Assembly (NCBI RefSeq): GCF_016495725.1
Contig: NZ_CP054705.1
Coordinates: 2,108,001 to 2,172,000 of the forward strand
Direction of reading: 5' to 3'
Length of the DNA: 64,000 nt
Source of the DNA: Salicibibacter cibarius
GTDB lineage: Bacteria > Bacillota > Bacilli > Bacillales > Marinococcaceae
Below are positions 17,426-25,870 of this stretch, in pieces. The translations under genes and the position numbers were made by a program. The notes beneath the pieces are model-generated. The model was not told the DNA's origin. It saw only the letters and a list, made by a program, of their open reading frames with translations, and searched no databases. Positions within the stretch are counted from its first letter, which is position 1. Each line of letters opens with the position of its first letter.

Positions 17426-18231
17426 ATAATAAAACATTGCGTGAAGTACTGGCAACCGGAGAGCGTCCGAAGAAACCCAGTGCATTATCAGCATCTCTCA
17501 CATTTGGATGGCGGGCACTTTTGAAAATCAAGCATATGCCGGAACAAATGTTTGATGTGACGGCGATGCCGATTATTTTTTTGCTTATGTTCACGTATCT
17601 TTTTGGCGGTTCCATCGCAGGATCTACCGGGGATTACCTACAATTCATCTTGCCGGGTATTCTCGTCATGACAGTAACTATGATAACGATGTACACTGGG
17701 ATGGCCTTGAACAGTGACATCACCAAAGGGGTATACGATCGATTTCGGACCTTGCCGATTTGGGGGCCTTCGGTTCTCGTTGGGGGACTATTGATAGACG
17801 TTGTGCGTTTCGCGATGGCTTCCGTAATCTTGATCGTGCTGGGAATGATCCTCGGTTTCCAACCTGATGCAGGTGTATGGGGTGTTTTGGCAGCCATCGG
17901 TTTACTGTTGCTGTTCGCTTTTAGCTTATCATGGATATGGATTGCTCTTGCAATGGTCATACGAACGGAACAGACACTTGCAGGCGTCTCGATGATGGTG
18001 ATCATGCCCTTGACGTTCGTTAGCAATGTGTTTGTTGATCCCGATACGTTGCCAGGTTGGTTGCAAAGCTTTGTTGACGTTAATCCGATCTCCCTGTTGG
18101 TCACAGCAGTGCGTGGGCTGATGCATGGAACAGCAACATTTGAAGATATTGGCTGGGTAATCTTGGCTTGCATTATTATATTGGTGATATTTACGCCGGT
18201 GACGATGTATTTGTATCGCAACAAAGAATAA
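17422..18231 (+). CDS. ABC-2 type permease (DrrB-like)
   Basis: 269 aa, about six membrane helices, ABC-2 family. It has the family's [24 protein letters not shown] loop region and [19 protein letters not shown] near the C terminus. It forms the membrane channel with the preceding ATPase. The start overlaps the ATPase stop by 4 bp. The 253 bp to the ponA end hold only the ponA terminator and a doubtful 27-codon frame (18252-18335). Confidence 0.9.
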   Translation: MNNKTLREVLATGERPKKPSALSASLTFGWRALLKIKHMPEQMFDVTAMPIIFLLMFTYLFGGSIAGSTGDYLQFILPGILVMTVTMITMYTGMALNSDITKGVYDRFRTLPIWGPSVLVGGLLIDVVRFAMASVILIVLGMILGFQPDAGVWGVLAAIGLLLLFAFSLSWIWIALAMVIRTEQTLAGVSMMVIMPLTFVSNVFVDPDTLPGWLQSFVDVNPISLLVTAVRGLMHGTATFEDIGWVILACIIILVIFTPVTMYLYRNKE

Positions 18232-18434
18232 AGAGCGAATTGTGATGTAGTATGAAATACGAAAAATTGTATCATGCGCTGTCTGCGATTTTATTCCAGA
18301 ATCGGGGCGGATTGTTGAATAAATTAGGGCAGTGATTAAACTTAAACACACAAAAGCCTATTGGAAAATACTATTTTGATCAATCTTTTTTACAAATGGT
18401 TTGTTGCGATGATTAGATCAAAGCCAAAGAACAG

Positions 18435-18472
18435 AAAAAAGCGGCGCATCACATTCTTTAGTGATGCGCCGC
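18435..18472 (-). terminator. ponA: Rho-independent terminator of ponA
   Basis: Read on the minus strand, a perfect 12-bp stem GCGGCGCATCAC/GTGATGCGCCGC with an 8-nt loop is followed by six T. It begins 12 nt after the ponA stop. Confidence 0.93.
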
Positions 18473-18484
18473 CGTTATTATTGC

Positions 18485-21118
18485 TTATTCTTCCTGATCG
18501 TCCTCGTCGTCATCCCCCGAAGATTCGTCGCTTTCGTCATCGTCATCTTCGCCGTCTTCATCTCCGTCCTCGTCGTTCTCCTCATCTTCTTCGCTATCCT
18601 CGTCTTCTTCGGCATCTTCATCTTCAGCGTCCTCATCCTCATCTCCCTCATCGTCCTCGTCTTCATCCTCGTCATCATCTTCGGAACGTCCTTCTTCGTC
18701 GTCATCCTCATCCGAATCGTCTTCGTCTTCCTCGACGCCTTCCGGGACTTCAACGCTCGTTTCTGCAGTGTCGATGGTGTTTCCATCTTGCATGGCCACC
18801 ACTTCAAAGTTGTGATCACCAGTTTCGGGGTCGGAAAGAACGTATTCTTGTTCATCGCTATCGGCAACTTCACTCATGCCATCCCCGGGATCATGGCTGA
18901 CCGAGAACGTAGCATCGTCCGCTTCTTCTTCAGGGAAGTCCCAGCTAACGACGATTTCCTCGTCCTCTTCATCATAGGTGGCATCTAGTCCCGAAATTGA
19001 AGCGTCCACTTCATAGGTGTCAGAGGTTTCCTGTGGTTCGTTTCCGCAGACGAATAACTCTGTTGAGATTTCATTGCTCGGTGTAAATTCACTCGGCAGT
19101 TGCCCGCTGCCTTCTTCCATCTCACTTTCACAAACGGAATCAGGTTGCGAGAAATCCGCGGTTTCTTCTCCTTCATGGACATTCGACATGATGATCCTAA
19201 AAATATCCCGGGCGATTTGTTGTTCCTCACCGGCAGCCAAATAACCGTCTCCACGGTTTGTGTGCCCGGCCCATACAGCTGCCGTATAATTGGTCGTATA
19301 ACCGTTGAACCAAACGTCGGGAACCGCTCCGTCGGGAACGCTTTGCCGTTCTTCCTGGTCAAAGTTCGATGTGCCGGTTTTACCTGCCAACGGCAACCCT
19401 TCGACGTTGGCTCGCTGCCCGGTGCCCGATGAATCGCTCACCACTCCTTTAAGTACATCCGAAATCATATAGGCCGTGTAGTCGTTCATCGCGCGCTCGG
19501 ATTCAGGGGAGAATTCGATCTCCCGGCCGTCCCGGAATTCAATCTTGCGGACAGCGTGCGGTTCATTGTAGACGCCGTCATTGCCAAAAGCCGCGTACGC
19601 GCCGGCCATGTCCAAACTATTGACTTCTTCTTCGGTACCTCCGAGAGCATAGGCTTCGTGAACTTCTTCGAATTCGAGTCCAATGCCTTCCGCGAATGCT
19701 TGTGCATTATCCGTGCCAACCTCCTGAATCGCCTTGACAGCCGGAACATTTAAAGAACGCACGAGAGCTTCCCGCATCGTTACTTCTCCGCTGTAGCCCC
19801 CGCCGTAATTCGTAACCTCGGTTTCATTAGCATCGTTATAAGAATGGGGCTCATCGACGAGAGGTTCGCCCGTTGACCATTGCTGATAATCTATGGCTGG
19901 ACCGTAATCAAGGAGGGGTTTGATCGTTGACCCTGGTTGGCCACCCCCTCTGGCCGCGTGGTTCCAACCTCTTTGCTCATCGGTTTCCTGACGGTTTCCG
20001 ACCATGGCGCGCAAGGCTCCGGTCTCGGTGTCCAGCAAGGTAAACCCAATCTGAAAGTCTTCATTATCCGGGTAGTGGGCAATGTAATCATCTGTTTGAA
20101 TCACGTCTTCAGCGTATGCTTGGGCATCCGGATCCAAAGTAGTGTAAATATCAAACCCGGCGGCATACAAGTCCGCGCTTTCAATTCCCTCGATATTTTC
20201 CACTTCATCCATGACTTGATCGACAAACGATTCATACATTCCCTCGTCTTCGGCAGGGGTGTAATCCAGTTGATCTTCAATATCCACATCTCTTGCCTCG
20301 GCGGCTTCATCCCCTGTAATTAACTCCTGTTCCTCCATCAGGGAAATGACCAAGTTCCGTCGTTCTTCGGCGTTTTCTGGATTGCTTTCCGGGTTATAAA
20401 AAGAAGGGCGTCGCGGAATGGCCGCCAATACAGCCGAATCGGCAATTGTAAGTTCACTTAAATCTTCTTTGTTGAAATAACGGATGGCAGCCTCGCCAAC
20501 CCCCCAAGCGCTCTCATCAAAATAATTAATGTTTAAATACATTTCCAAGATCTCGTCTTTGGAATATTGTTGTTCCATGCGCACAGAAAGCCATTGTTCT
20601 TGCACTTTTCTTTCGATCGTTTGATCCGTAGACAAAAAAGCTTGTTTAACAAGCTGTTGCGTGATGGTGCTCGCGCCTTCCGCGCCGAAACCTTCCGTAA
20701 TATTCGCGGCGATGGCTCCGCCAATCCTACGGACGTCAATACCCATATGGTCGTAAAAGCGATAGTCTTCAACAGCAATGAAGGCATCTTTCAATTGCTC
20801 GGGCATTTCCGAAATATCACGATACGTGCGGTTTTCCGTTCCTTGTAAGCGTAGAACTTCATTGTCGTTCTGGTCATAAATCGTTGAGCCCTCTGCGAAT
20901 ACAAGTTCATCGGCATCGATGGGAGGGGCGTTTGAAATCATCGCTACCGCCGTCGCTGTTCCGCCGATAATGCCAACAAGCATGACAATGAGCGCGCTTA
21001 CCACAACTTTCTTAAAAGCGCCTCTTTTTTTCTCCCCCCGTTTTTTCCCGTTTTTATTTCCTTTGCGCGCCGTCTCCTGGGCACGCCGTTTTTCGGTTCT
21101 CGATCTATATTCGGACAT
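18485..21118 (-). CDS. ponA: Class A penicillin-binding protein 1A/1B with polyacidic tail
   Basis: 877 aa from the chosen start. A basic cytoplasmic N terminus and one membrane anchor (VSALIVMLVGIIGGTATAVA) precede the glycosyltransferase domain (EDYRFYDHMGID, EGASTITQQLVKQ) and the transpeptidase with PGSTIKPL (active Ser near 395), SLN and KTGTSN near 579. A fibronectin III-like domain follows. The last roughly 85 residues, from about EGVEEDEDDSD on, are almost only Asp, Glu, Ser and Gly. It polymerises and cross-links peptidoglycan. ATG 21118 (MSEYRSR) has AGGG upstream; ATG 21136 is an alternative. It lies downstream of recU, as in B. subtilis. Confidence 0.94.
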   Translation of the reverse strand: MSEYRSRTEKRRAQETARKGNKNGKKRGEKKRGAFKKVVVSALIVMLVGIIGGTATAVAMISNAPPIDADELVFAEGSTIYDQNDNEVLRLQGTENRTYRDISEMPEQLKDAFIAVEDYRFYDHMGIDVRRIGGAIAANITEGFGAEGASTITQQLVKQAFLSTDQTIERKVQEQWLSVRMEQQYSKDEILEMYLNINYFDESAWGVGEAAIRYFNKEDLSELTIADSAVLAAIPRRPSFYNPESNPENAEERRNLVISLMEEQELITGDEAAEARDVDIEDQLDYTPAEDEGMYESFVDQVMDEVENIEGIESADLYAAGFDIYTTLDPDAQAYAEDVIQTDDYIAHYPDNEDFQIGFTLLDTETGALRAMVGNRQETDEQRGWNHAARGGGQPGSTIKPLLDYGPAIDYQQWSTGEPLVDEPHSYNDANETEVTNYGGGYSGEVTMREALVRSLNVPAVKAIQEVGTDNAQAFAEGIGLEFEEVHEAYALGGTEEEVNSLDMAGAYAAFGNDGVYNEPHAVRKIEFRDGREIEFSPESERAMNDYTAYMISDVLKGVVSDSSGTGQRANVEGLPLAGKTGTSNFDQEERQSVPDGAVPDVWFNGYTTNYTAAVWAGHTNRGDGYLAAGEEQQIARDIFRIIMSNVHEGEETADFSQPDSVCESEMEEGSGQLPSEFTPSNEISTELFVCGNEPQETSDTYEVDASISGLDATYDEEDEEIVVSWDFPEEEADDATFSVSHDPGDGMSEVADSDEQEYVLSDPETGDHNFEVVAMQDGNTIDTAETSVEVPEGVEEDEDDSDEDDDEEGRSEDDDEDEDEDDEGDEDEDAEDEDAEEDEDSEEDEENDEDGDEDGEDDDDESDESSGDDDEDDQEE

Positions 21119-21206
21119 AGAATACGGTTCCCTCATTTCTGAATGAAGCCATTCACCTCATGCATTTGTCGATGTTTGTCCTTATTTGTTACGTCGCTCC
21201 TTAGAA

Positions 21207-21241
21207 AAACTTGACTTATCGCCAAGGATGGCGAAAGTCAA
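21207..21241. repeat. Dispersed GGCTTTTCGCC-type hairpin, copy 1
   Basis: TGACTTATCGCC (21212-21223) / GGCGAAAGTCA (21230-21240) in the recU-ponA gap. It resembles the elements at 43127-43156 and 49697-49727 in sequence and orientation of the arms. Confidence 0.5.
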
Positions 21242-21288
21242 AGTCTTTCTTATACTATCACCCAAGCATTTTATACTTTCTGATAGTG

Positions 21289-21912
21289 CTAATAAAATAA
21301 TCGGTCCACGGCAGGCAAAAAATCAATCGGCGGAATGAAACCACTCGGCACAGCGATGCTATTTTCGGCAATTACTTGCTTTTGTAATGATTTGCGTTCG
21401 CTTCTCTCTTTTAATTGTACAAAAACAGAAGCCTTCATTACAAAAATTTCGTCGCTTTCTGCGAAGCGGAGGATGAGAAAGGCGCACCCTTGTTGCTCGT
21501 CCACATCCGCTAAATGTTGCAGTTGGTGCTCATGAAAATTTTTAAAGGGAAACGATTGTTTCTGCCTCGTTTCCTTCGCTTCAAAATCGAGATAGCATCC
21601 ACGGTAAACTCCGTTGTAGTCGGTAGTAGAAGCTTGCCGAAAGTAGGCTTCCGTAATTTTCGCCCGGCTTCTTGCCGGATAGTCGACGTTAACAATTTGC
21701 ACGGGTGTTGGTTTTTTGTGAATGACGGCCAATTTTTCCCGTCGATAGTAAGCGATCGATTCGTTAATATCATCTTCAAGTCGCATCCCCCGGTTCCCGT
21801 TGTGTGTGGAAGGGAGGGAGGAAGCCTTTTTTTTGGACGTGTATAATTTTCCGTTGGGGTATCGAAAGCGCAACCGAGTTCCCCGTCCTTTCGTCGTTCG
21901 TCGTTGATACAT
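21289..21912 (-). CDS. recU: Holliday junction resolvase RecU
   Basis: 207 aa. NRGMRLEDDINESIAYY, the nuclease core ARAKITEAYFRQASTTDYNG-like segment and GCYLDFEAKET (Asp and Glu metal ligands), then the FHEHQLQHL helix. It cleaves four-way junctions during recombination and helps load RuvAB. It stands upstream of ponA in the same direction, the conserved recU-ponA pair. Confidence 0.95.
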   Translation of the reverse strand: MYQRRTTKGRGTRLRFRYPNGKLYTSKKKASSLPSTHNGNRGMRLEDDINESIAYYRREKLAVIHKKPTPVQIVNVDYPARSRAKITEAYFRQASTTDYNGVYRGCYLDFEAKETRQKQSFPFKNFHEHQLQHLADVDEQQGCAFLILRFAESDEIFVMKASVFVQLKERSERKSLQKQVIAENSIAVPSGFIPPIDFLPAVDRLFY

Positions 21913-22030
21913 GGTTCCTAATCAACGTTAAATAGTACCATAAATATAAGAATTATAGAACCACCTTTCGCCTTGTCCATTGAAATGTTAAACTTTTATT
22001 GGTAACAATTTTACGGAAATGAGGCAAATT

Positions 22031-22270
22031 ATGACGCAGAAGCCTTTAAATATCGGGTTTGGCAACATTGTGCCTTCGGGTCGGATCGTTTCGATTGTCC
22101 AAGCAGATTCCGCGCCGACCAAACGGATGATCCAGGAGGCGCGGGAACGCCAGATGCTCGTCGACGCGACAAATGGCCGCAAAACGAGAAGCATTATATT
22201 GGTTGACAGTGAGCACTTAATCTTGTCGGCGATCCATCCGGAAACCGTAGCGCAACGATTGGATACTTAA
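22031..22270 (+). CDS. RemA-like DUF370 regulator
   Basis: 79 aa, aligning over its length with B. subtilis Rem[60 protein letters not shown]. RemA forms DNA-binding oligomers that activate biofilm matrix and osmoprotectant genes. GAGG lies 6 nt before ATG 22031; ATG 22019 is also in frame. The canonical remA sits beside gmk and rpoZ, which are not here, so this may be a paralogue. It is divergent from recU and lies just before the RacA-like gene. Confidence 0.85.
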   Translation: MTQKPLNIGFGNIVPSGRIVSIVQADSAPTKRMIQEARERQMLVDATNGRKTRSIILVDSEHLILSAIHPETVAQRLDT

Positions 22271-22395
22271 GGGAGAACATAGAGCGAAATCCCGGAATCT
22301 TTGGCGAATAAGCACCTCTTTTGTCATGCTTGCAGGTTTCTTTTAAGGAAAAGAGAAACTTAATAATTACAAGCGTGAAAAGGAAGGTGTTTAGG

Positions 22396-22878
22396 TTGAG
22401 CACATTGGTGAAGACGAAAAACGTCGCTGAAGTATTGCAGGTTGCCCCAAAGACGGTGCAAACGTGGGTGAGGAAATACCAAATTCCGGTGAAAACGAAT
22501 GACCGGGGCCATTATTTATATGACCATAATGCCATTGATCGTTTGCAAACCGTAAAGTCCACGCAGATGCCGGAGGAAAATGGTCCGGTCAATGAACGGG
22601 AGGCGAAACCAACATACGAAGAAGCGGAGAAGCGCATGGATGACATCTTGCGCAGACTCGATCACCTCGAAAACATGATCGAGCAAAAAGCCGATGAAGT
22701 CGTCAGTTTCCAACTCCTTAAGCATCGGCAAGAATTGGACGACGTTCAGTGTTCCCTCGCCGCGATGGAAAAAAACCTGAAAGATTTACAAGTCGAAAAG
22801 ATAGACCCCGAACGAAAGTTTGAATGTCCGAAGAAAGAACGGGGAAAATTAGCAAATATGTTTTTATTTTCAAGTTAG
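22396..22878 (+). CDS. racA: RacA-like chromosome-anchoring protein (MerR HTH plus coiled coil)
   Basis: 160 aa. N-terminal HTH KNVAEVLQVAPKTVQTWVRK with the downstream NDRGHYLYDHNAIDRL wing, then a coiled coil (residues about 75-150) rich in Glu and Lys, and a short basic tail. Same design as B. subtilis RacA (184 aa), which binds the origin region and DivIVA at the forespore pole. I chose TTG 22396 with AAGGAAGGTG upstream; GTG 22408 is an alternative. The RacA assignment rests on architecture and could be another MerR-like coiled-coil protein. Confidence 0.65.
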   Translation: MSTLVKTKNVAEVLQVAPKTVQTWVRKYQIPVKTNDRGHYLYDHNAIDRLQTVKSTQMPEENGPVNEREAKPTYEEAEKRMDDILRRLDHLENMIEQKADEVVSFQLLKHRQELDDVQCSLAAMEKNLKDLQVEKIDPERKFECPKKERGKLANMFLFSS

Positions 22879-22889
22879 AAGGTTGGGTC

Positions 22890-23249
22890 ATGGAAGAAAA
22901 AGAAATCATCGCCGTAAGCCGGCGTTTATCGAAAGACATGGAAGAGGCAAATCTTTATCGAAAAGCGGTCGACGAAGGCCGGTCGTTTTCGTTTCAAGAG
23001 GAAATCGTTCCTTTCGTGGACGATTTACAGACAAGAGCCGAAGAGTGGCGAGCTGGCGTACAAACGCTCCTTTCAAAACGAACGATCGGGGTGTTGCATC
23101 CCGACCAGGTGGAGCATACGTATGAAAACATGTACGTGCTGGCAACGGAATCTTTTCAACCGCATATACAAAAGCAACGGTATCAAGAGCGGCAACAAGC
23201 GATTGCGTACATTTTGAATATCGTGCTCGAAGAAACAGAAGAACGATAG
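22890..23249 (+). CDS. yppE: YppE family protein (DUF1798)
   Basis: 119 aa, all-helical, acidic (B. subtilis YppE is 123 aa). Recognised by LYRKAVDEGRSFSFQEEIVPFVDDL and by its place near recU-ponA, as in B. subtilis. Function is unknown. AGAAGG precedes ATG 22890; the open frame extends upstream to 22824 inside the racA-like gene, without a ribosome binding site. Confidence 0.8.
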   Translation: MEEKEIIAVSRRLSKDMEEANLYRKAVDEGRSFSFQEEIVPFVDDLQTRAEEWRAGVQTLLSKRTIGVLHPDQVEHTYENMYVLATESFQPHIQKQRYQERQQAIAYILNIVLEETEER

Positions 23250-23280
23250 CAGGATTCCGTAGGGGTCCGCTATCGTTTTT
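23243..23280. terminator. Terminator between convergent yppE and ubiB
   Basis: ACGATAGC / GCTATCGT arms enclose a GC-rich loop and are followed by TTTTTG on the plus strand, just after the yppE stop. Confidence 0.8.
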
Positions 23281-23296
23281 GTTACCTCGGTTTCTC

Positions 23297-24967
23297 TTAA
23301 AAACGGCCGGAGCGAAAAATCGAGAAAATGATGAGACAGAACATAAAAAACGAAATGATAAAACTAATTTCAATGACGGGAAGTTGCACAAGAAAGGATG
23401 AAGAATCGCCAAACGTCGATCCGACAATCAACCCGACCATAATAATGGAAAACGCGAGCAACGTTAAACTAAATGAAATCCGGTTGCTGATACGGTCAAG
23501 CTTATTTAAAAAGATGTTGAGTTTCGGTAACCGTATTCCGATGGTGAGCTCATCATCATTGATTTTAGCGAGTGCCGTTCTCAATGAATGGGGCAATACG
23601 AGCAAGGTGTCCCGTTGCCGTTTCGCTTCTTTAAGCCATTTTTTTGACCATGTTTTCGGGTTGATGCGTTCGCGGGCAAGCAATCGCCCGTAAGGTTCCG
23701 CAATTTCCACAATGCTAAGTTCCGGGTCTAGCTCGGAAATAATGCTTTCGATCGTAATCACGGCTTTAGCAAGCAGCGTATATTCTTTGTAAATACGGAT
23801 ATTAAAGCGTTGCGAAGCGGAAAAAATATCGTTGAGCGCTTCGCCGACACGGACTTCTTCGAATGGACGTTCGTAATATTTTGCCAATAAGTATTCAACT
23901 TCGTCCGCAAATTCCTCAGCGTCCACGTCCTCGGGAACATCAGCCATGTTGTAGACCATGCGGGCAACTTCCTCCGGGTCTCCTTTCGTCATGGCGATCA
24001 CATAATCAATGAAATCATTTCGCATCGAACGGTTTAAACGGCCAACTTGTCCGAAATCAAGCAAGCATAACTTGCCATCGGCAGTGAGGAGTATATTCCC
24101 GGGATGGGGATCGCTATGGAATAAACCGTCGATGAGCACTTGGTGCAGGAAGGCGTCCGCGAGTTCGCGAGCCAATTTGGGATGGTCTCTTTCTTGCTCA
24201 TCTTTCCAATGTTTATACTTTATGCCGTCCATAAAAGCCATCGTTATCATTTTCCCCGTCGAATAGGCCGGGTGAACTTCCGGAGTGTTGATGCTACTGA
24301 ATTTTTGCATATTCACGTGCATTTTTTCCGTGTTGCGAAGTTCCAGTGTGTAGTCCGCTTCATTGCGGATGGCTTCGGCGAATTCATCGGCGACGTCTTC
24401 CAGCCGGTAATACTCTGCCCAATGAAATCGTTGGGACAAGAGCCTGGTAAGGTCATGTAAAATGTCCAAATCTTTTTCGATGGTTTCTTTAATTTTTGGG
24501 CGGGATACCTTTACAGCGACGACGGTGCCGTCGGGAAGCTGAGCTTTATGTACTTGGCCGATGGAAGCAGCCGCAAGCGGTTCTTCGGAAAATGAGGCAT
24601 ATGCTTCATGAATCGGCGTTTGCAACTCTTGTTCCACGATTCTTTGTACTTCTGCATAAGCAAATGGAGGGACATCATCCTGCAACTTTTGCATTTCATC
24701 GACGATATAGTCGGGAAATAAATCGCGGCGCGTGCTGATCATTTGGCCCAATTTTATAAAGGTCGGGCCCAGCTCCTCCATGACGTTACGAATGCGCTCC
24801 CCGATTAAACGGTAATTAGGGTCTTTGGGATTCGTGGCCAAACGCTTCGGCAGCGATAAAACGTGAAAAAGACCAACCTCTTGTAAAATATAACCGAAGC
24901 CATGTCTAGCCAGAACGGTGGCAATCTTTCGGTAGCGATTGGCGTGTTTCAATCCTGTAGAGAGCAC
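23297..24967 (-). CDS. ubiB: UbiB/ABC1 family atypical kinase
   Basis: 556 aa. ABC1 family marks: the KLGQMISTRRD (KxGQ) motif near residue 72, the Ala-rich loop LAAASIGQVHKAQLPDG, VAVKVSRP with the ATP Lys, HSDPHPGNIL with the catalytic region, and LLDFGQVG. The C terminus has two membrane helices. Members bind ATP and support ubiquinone or other isoprenoid lipid metabolism; in menaquinone-using Firmicutes the role is not settled. It follows the phasin-like gene on the same strand. Confidence 0.9.
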   Translation of the reverse strand: MLSTGLKHANRYRKIATVLARHGFGYILQEVGLFHVLSLPKRLATNPKDPNYRLIGERIRNVMEELGPTFIKLGQMISTRRDLFPDYIVDEMQKLQDDVPPFAYAEVQRIVEQELQTPIHEAYASFSEEPLAAASIGQVHKAQLPDGTVVAVKVSRPKIKETIEKDLDILHDLTRLLSQRFHWAEYYRLEDVADEFAEAIRNEADYTLELRNTEKMHVNMQKFSSINTPEVHPAYSTGKMITMAFMDGIKYKHWKDEQERDHPKLARELADAFLHQVLIDGLFHSDPHPGNILLTADGKLCLLDFGQVGRLNRSMRNDFIDYVIAMTKGDPEEVARMVYNMADVPEDVDAEEFADEVEYLLAKYYERPFEEVRVGEALNDIFSASQRFNIRIYKEYTLLAKAVITIESIISELDPELSIVEIAEPYGRLLARERINPKTWSKKWLKEAKRQRDTLLVLPHSLRTALAKINDDELTIGIRLPKLNIFLNKLDRISNRISFSLTLLAFSIIMVGLIVGSTFGDSSSFLVQLPVIEISFIISFFMFCLIIFSIFRSGRF

Positions 24968-25030
24968 TGGACATCTTCCTTTTTAAAGTGTAAGAAAGAA
25001 TGACGATCAATGTGTGATCGCCAAGGTTCA

Positions 25031-25350
25031 TCATTTTGGGTCATCATTTGTCCCAGACTGTTTCAGCATGTTTTCCAAACGCTCAATTTTCGCTTCCAAT
25101 TGCTCGACATCATCGCGGGTAGCAACGCCCATGTCGCTAAAAACCCCTTTGACACGGTCTTTGGACGCTTGTGACCATTCTTCCTCTTTCGTTTCCCCTT
25201 TGCGAATTAATTCATCGGCAAATTCTTCCGCTTCGCGGGGGTGATACGTCCTCTCGAGACGAGATCATCCAGATATGTTTGCACTTTTTCTTTTCCGGCG
25301 ACAGCAGCGCCTAAACCTAGAAAAAAACCGTTTCTGAGCCATTCGTTCAT
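25031..25350 (-). pseudogene. Phasin-like coiled-coil protein, frameshifted
   Basis: From ATG 25350 the frame reads MNEWLRNGFFLGLGAAVAGK and continues to LDDLVSRGRITP, then goes out of frame at the run of five C (plus-strand G 25237-25241). One more C would give ITPREAEEFADELIRKG and an intact protein of about 106 aa ending in a coiled coil (DDVEQLEAKIERLENML). This matches the small polyhydroxyalkanoate-synthesis-regulator/phasin proteins that sit before UbiB homologues. GGAG precedes the start. It may be a true mutation, a slippage-prone tract, or a sequencing error. Confidence 0.75.
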
Positions 25351-25426
25351 AAAAAATCGCTCCTATCTTTATTATGTTTCATTTCCCGATAGGCGGCAGG
25401 ATTGGGCAGCGTATGTGAGCTATTCA

Positions 25427-25609
25427 TTAATCATTATCTTTAAACATAGAGACGATGAAATAAACAATCGTAACCGCGGATAGAACATAGATGCTGTTTA
25501 CAAGAAAAGGCTCGGCATCGTGAGGGGTTGTCGCTGCACCATGGACAATATTTGCCGGAACAATAGCGAACAACATCACAATGAGCCCGGTGATTAATTT
25601 CGTTTTCAT
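25427..25609 (-). CDS. Small membrane protein, unknown
   Basis: 60 aa with two hydrophobic segments: residues 5-24 (a possible signal or anchor) and about 38-55 (SIYVLSAVTIVYFIVSMF), and a short charged end KDND. AAGGAGG lies 8 nt before the ATG, a strong initiation site. No family recognised. Confidence 0.7.
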   Translation of the reverse strand: MKTKLITGLIVMLFAIVPANIVHGAATTPHDAEPFLVNSIYVLSAVTIVYFIVSMFKDND

Positions 25610-25870
25610 GGCAGATCCTCCTTTAATGACTATTCAATCACATTCATTATAGAAGTTTAGAAGCAATTTAGCAATTCTTAACGAAAAATAGATCTCCGCG
25701 AACGTCAGGTGCTCGGTGCAACAGATGGAACCTTGATTAATGTGTCACAAAAACAGCGCGACCATTCACGCGCAACGGATAAAAAGTTGTTGCTATACAT
25801 GGCAAAACAGGCGATAAATATGTTAAATTTAATGGATGATAAAGAATTCGATGACAAAAGGCGGTTACGT

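Noticed and set aside
18252-18335. 27-codon frame after the ABC permease
   Set aside because: No ribosome binding site and no recognisable domain; could be a remnant, not supportable.
18361-18988. Two long plus-strand frames, one strongly hydrophobic, opposite the ponA end
   Set aside because: They are the antisense of the Asp/Glu codon run of ponA, which gives Val/Ile/Phe/Leu in one frame; no ribosome binding site.
22882-23427. Minus-strand 173-codon frame opposite yppE
   Set aside because: Shadow of yppE and its terminator; no initiation site and no family.
25709-25870. N-terminal extension of ilvA by 54 residues
   Set aside because: Open by chance: no ribosome binding site at 25709, and the shorter protein has the normal family length.
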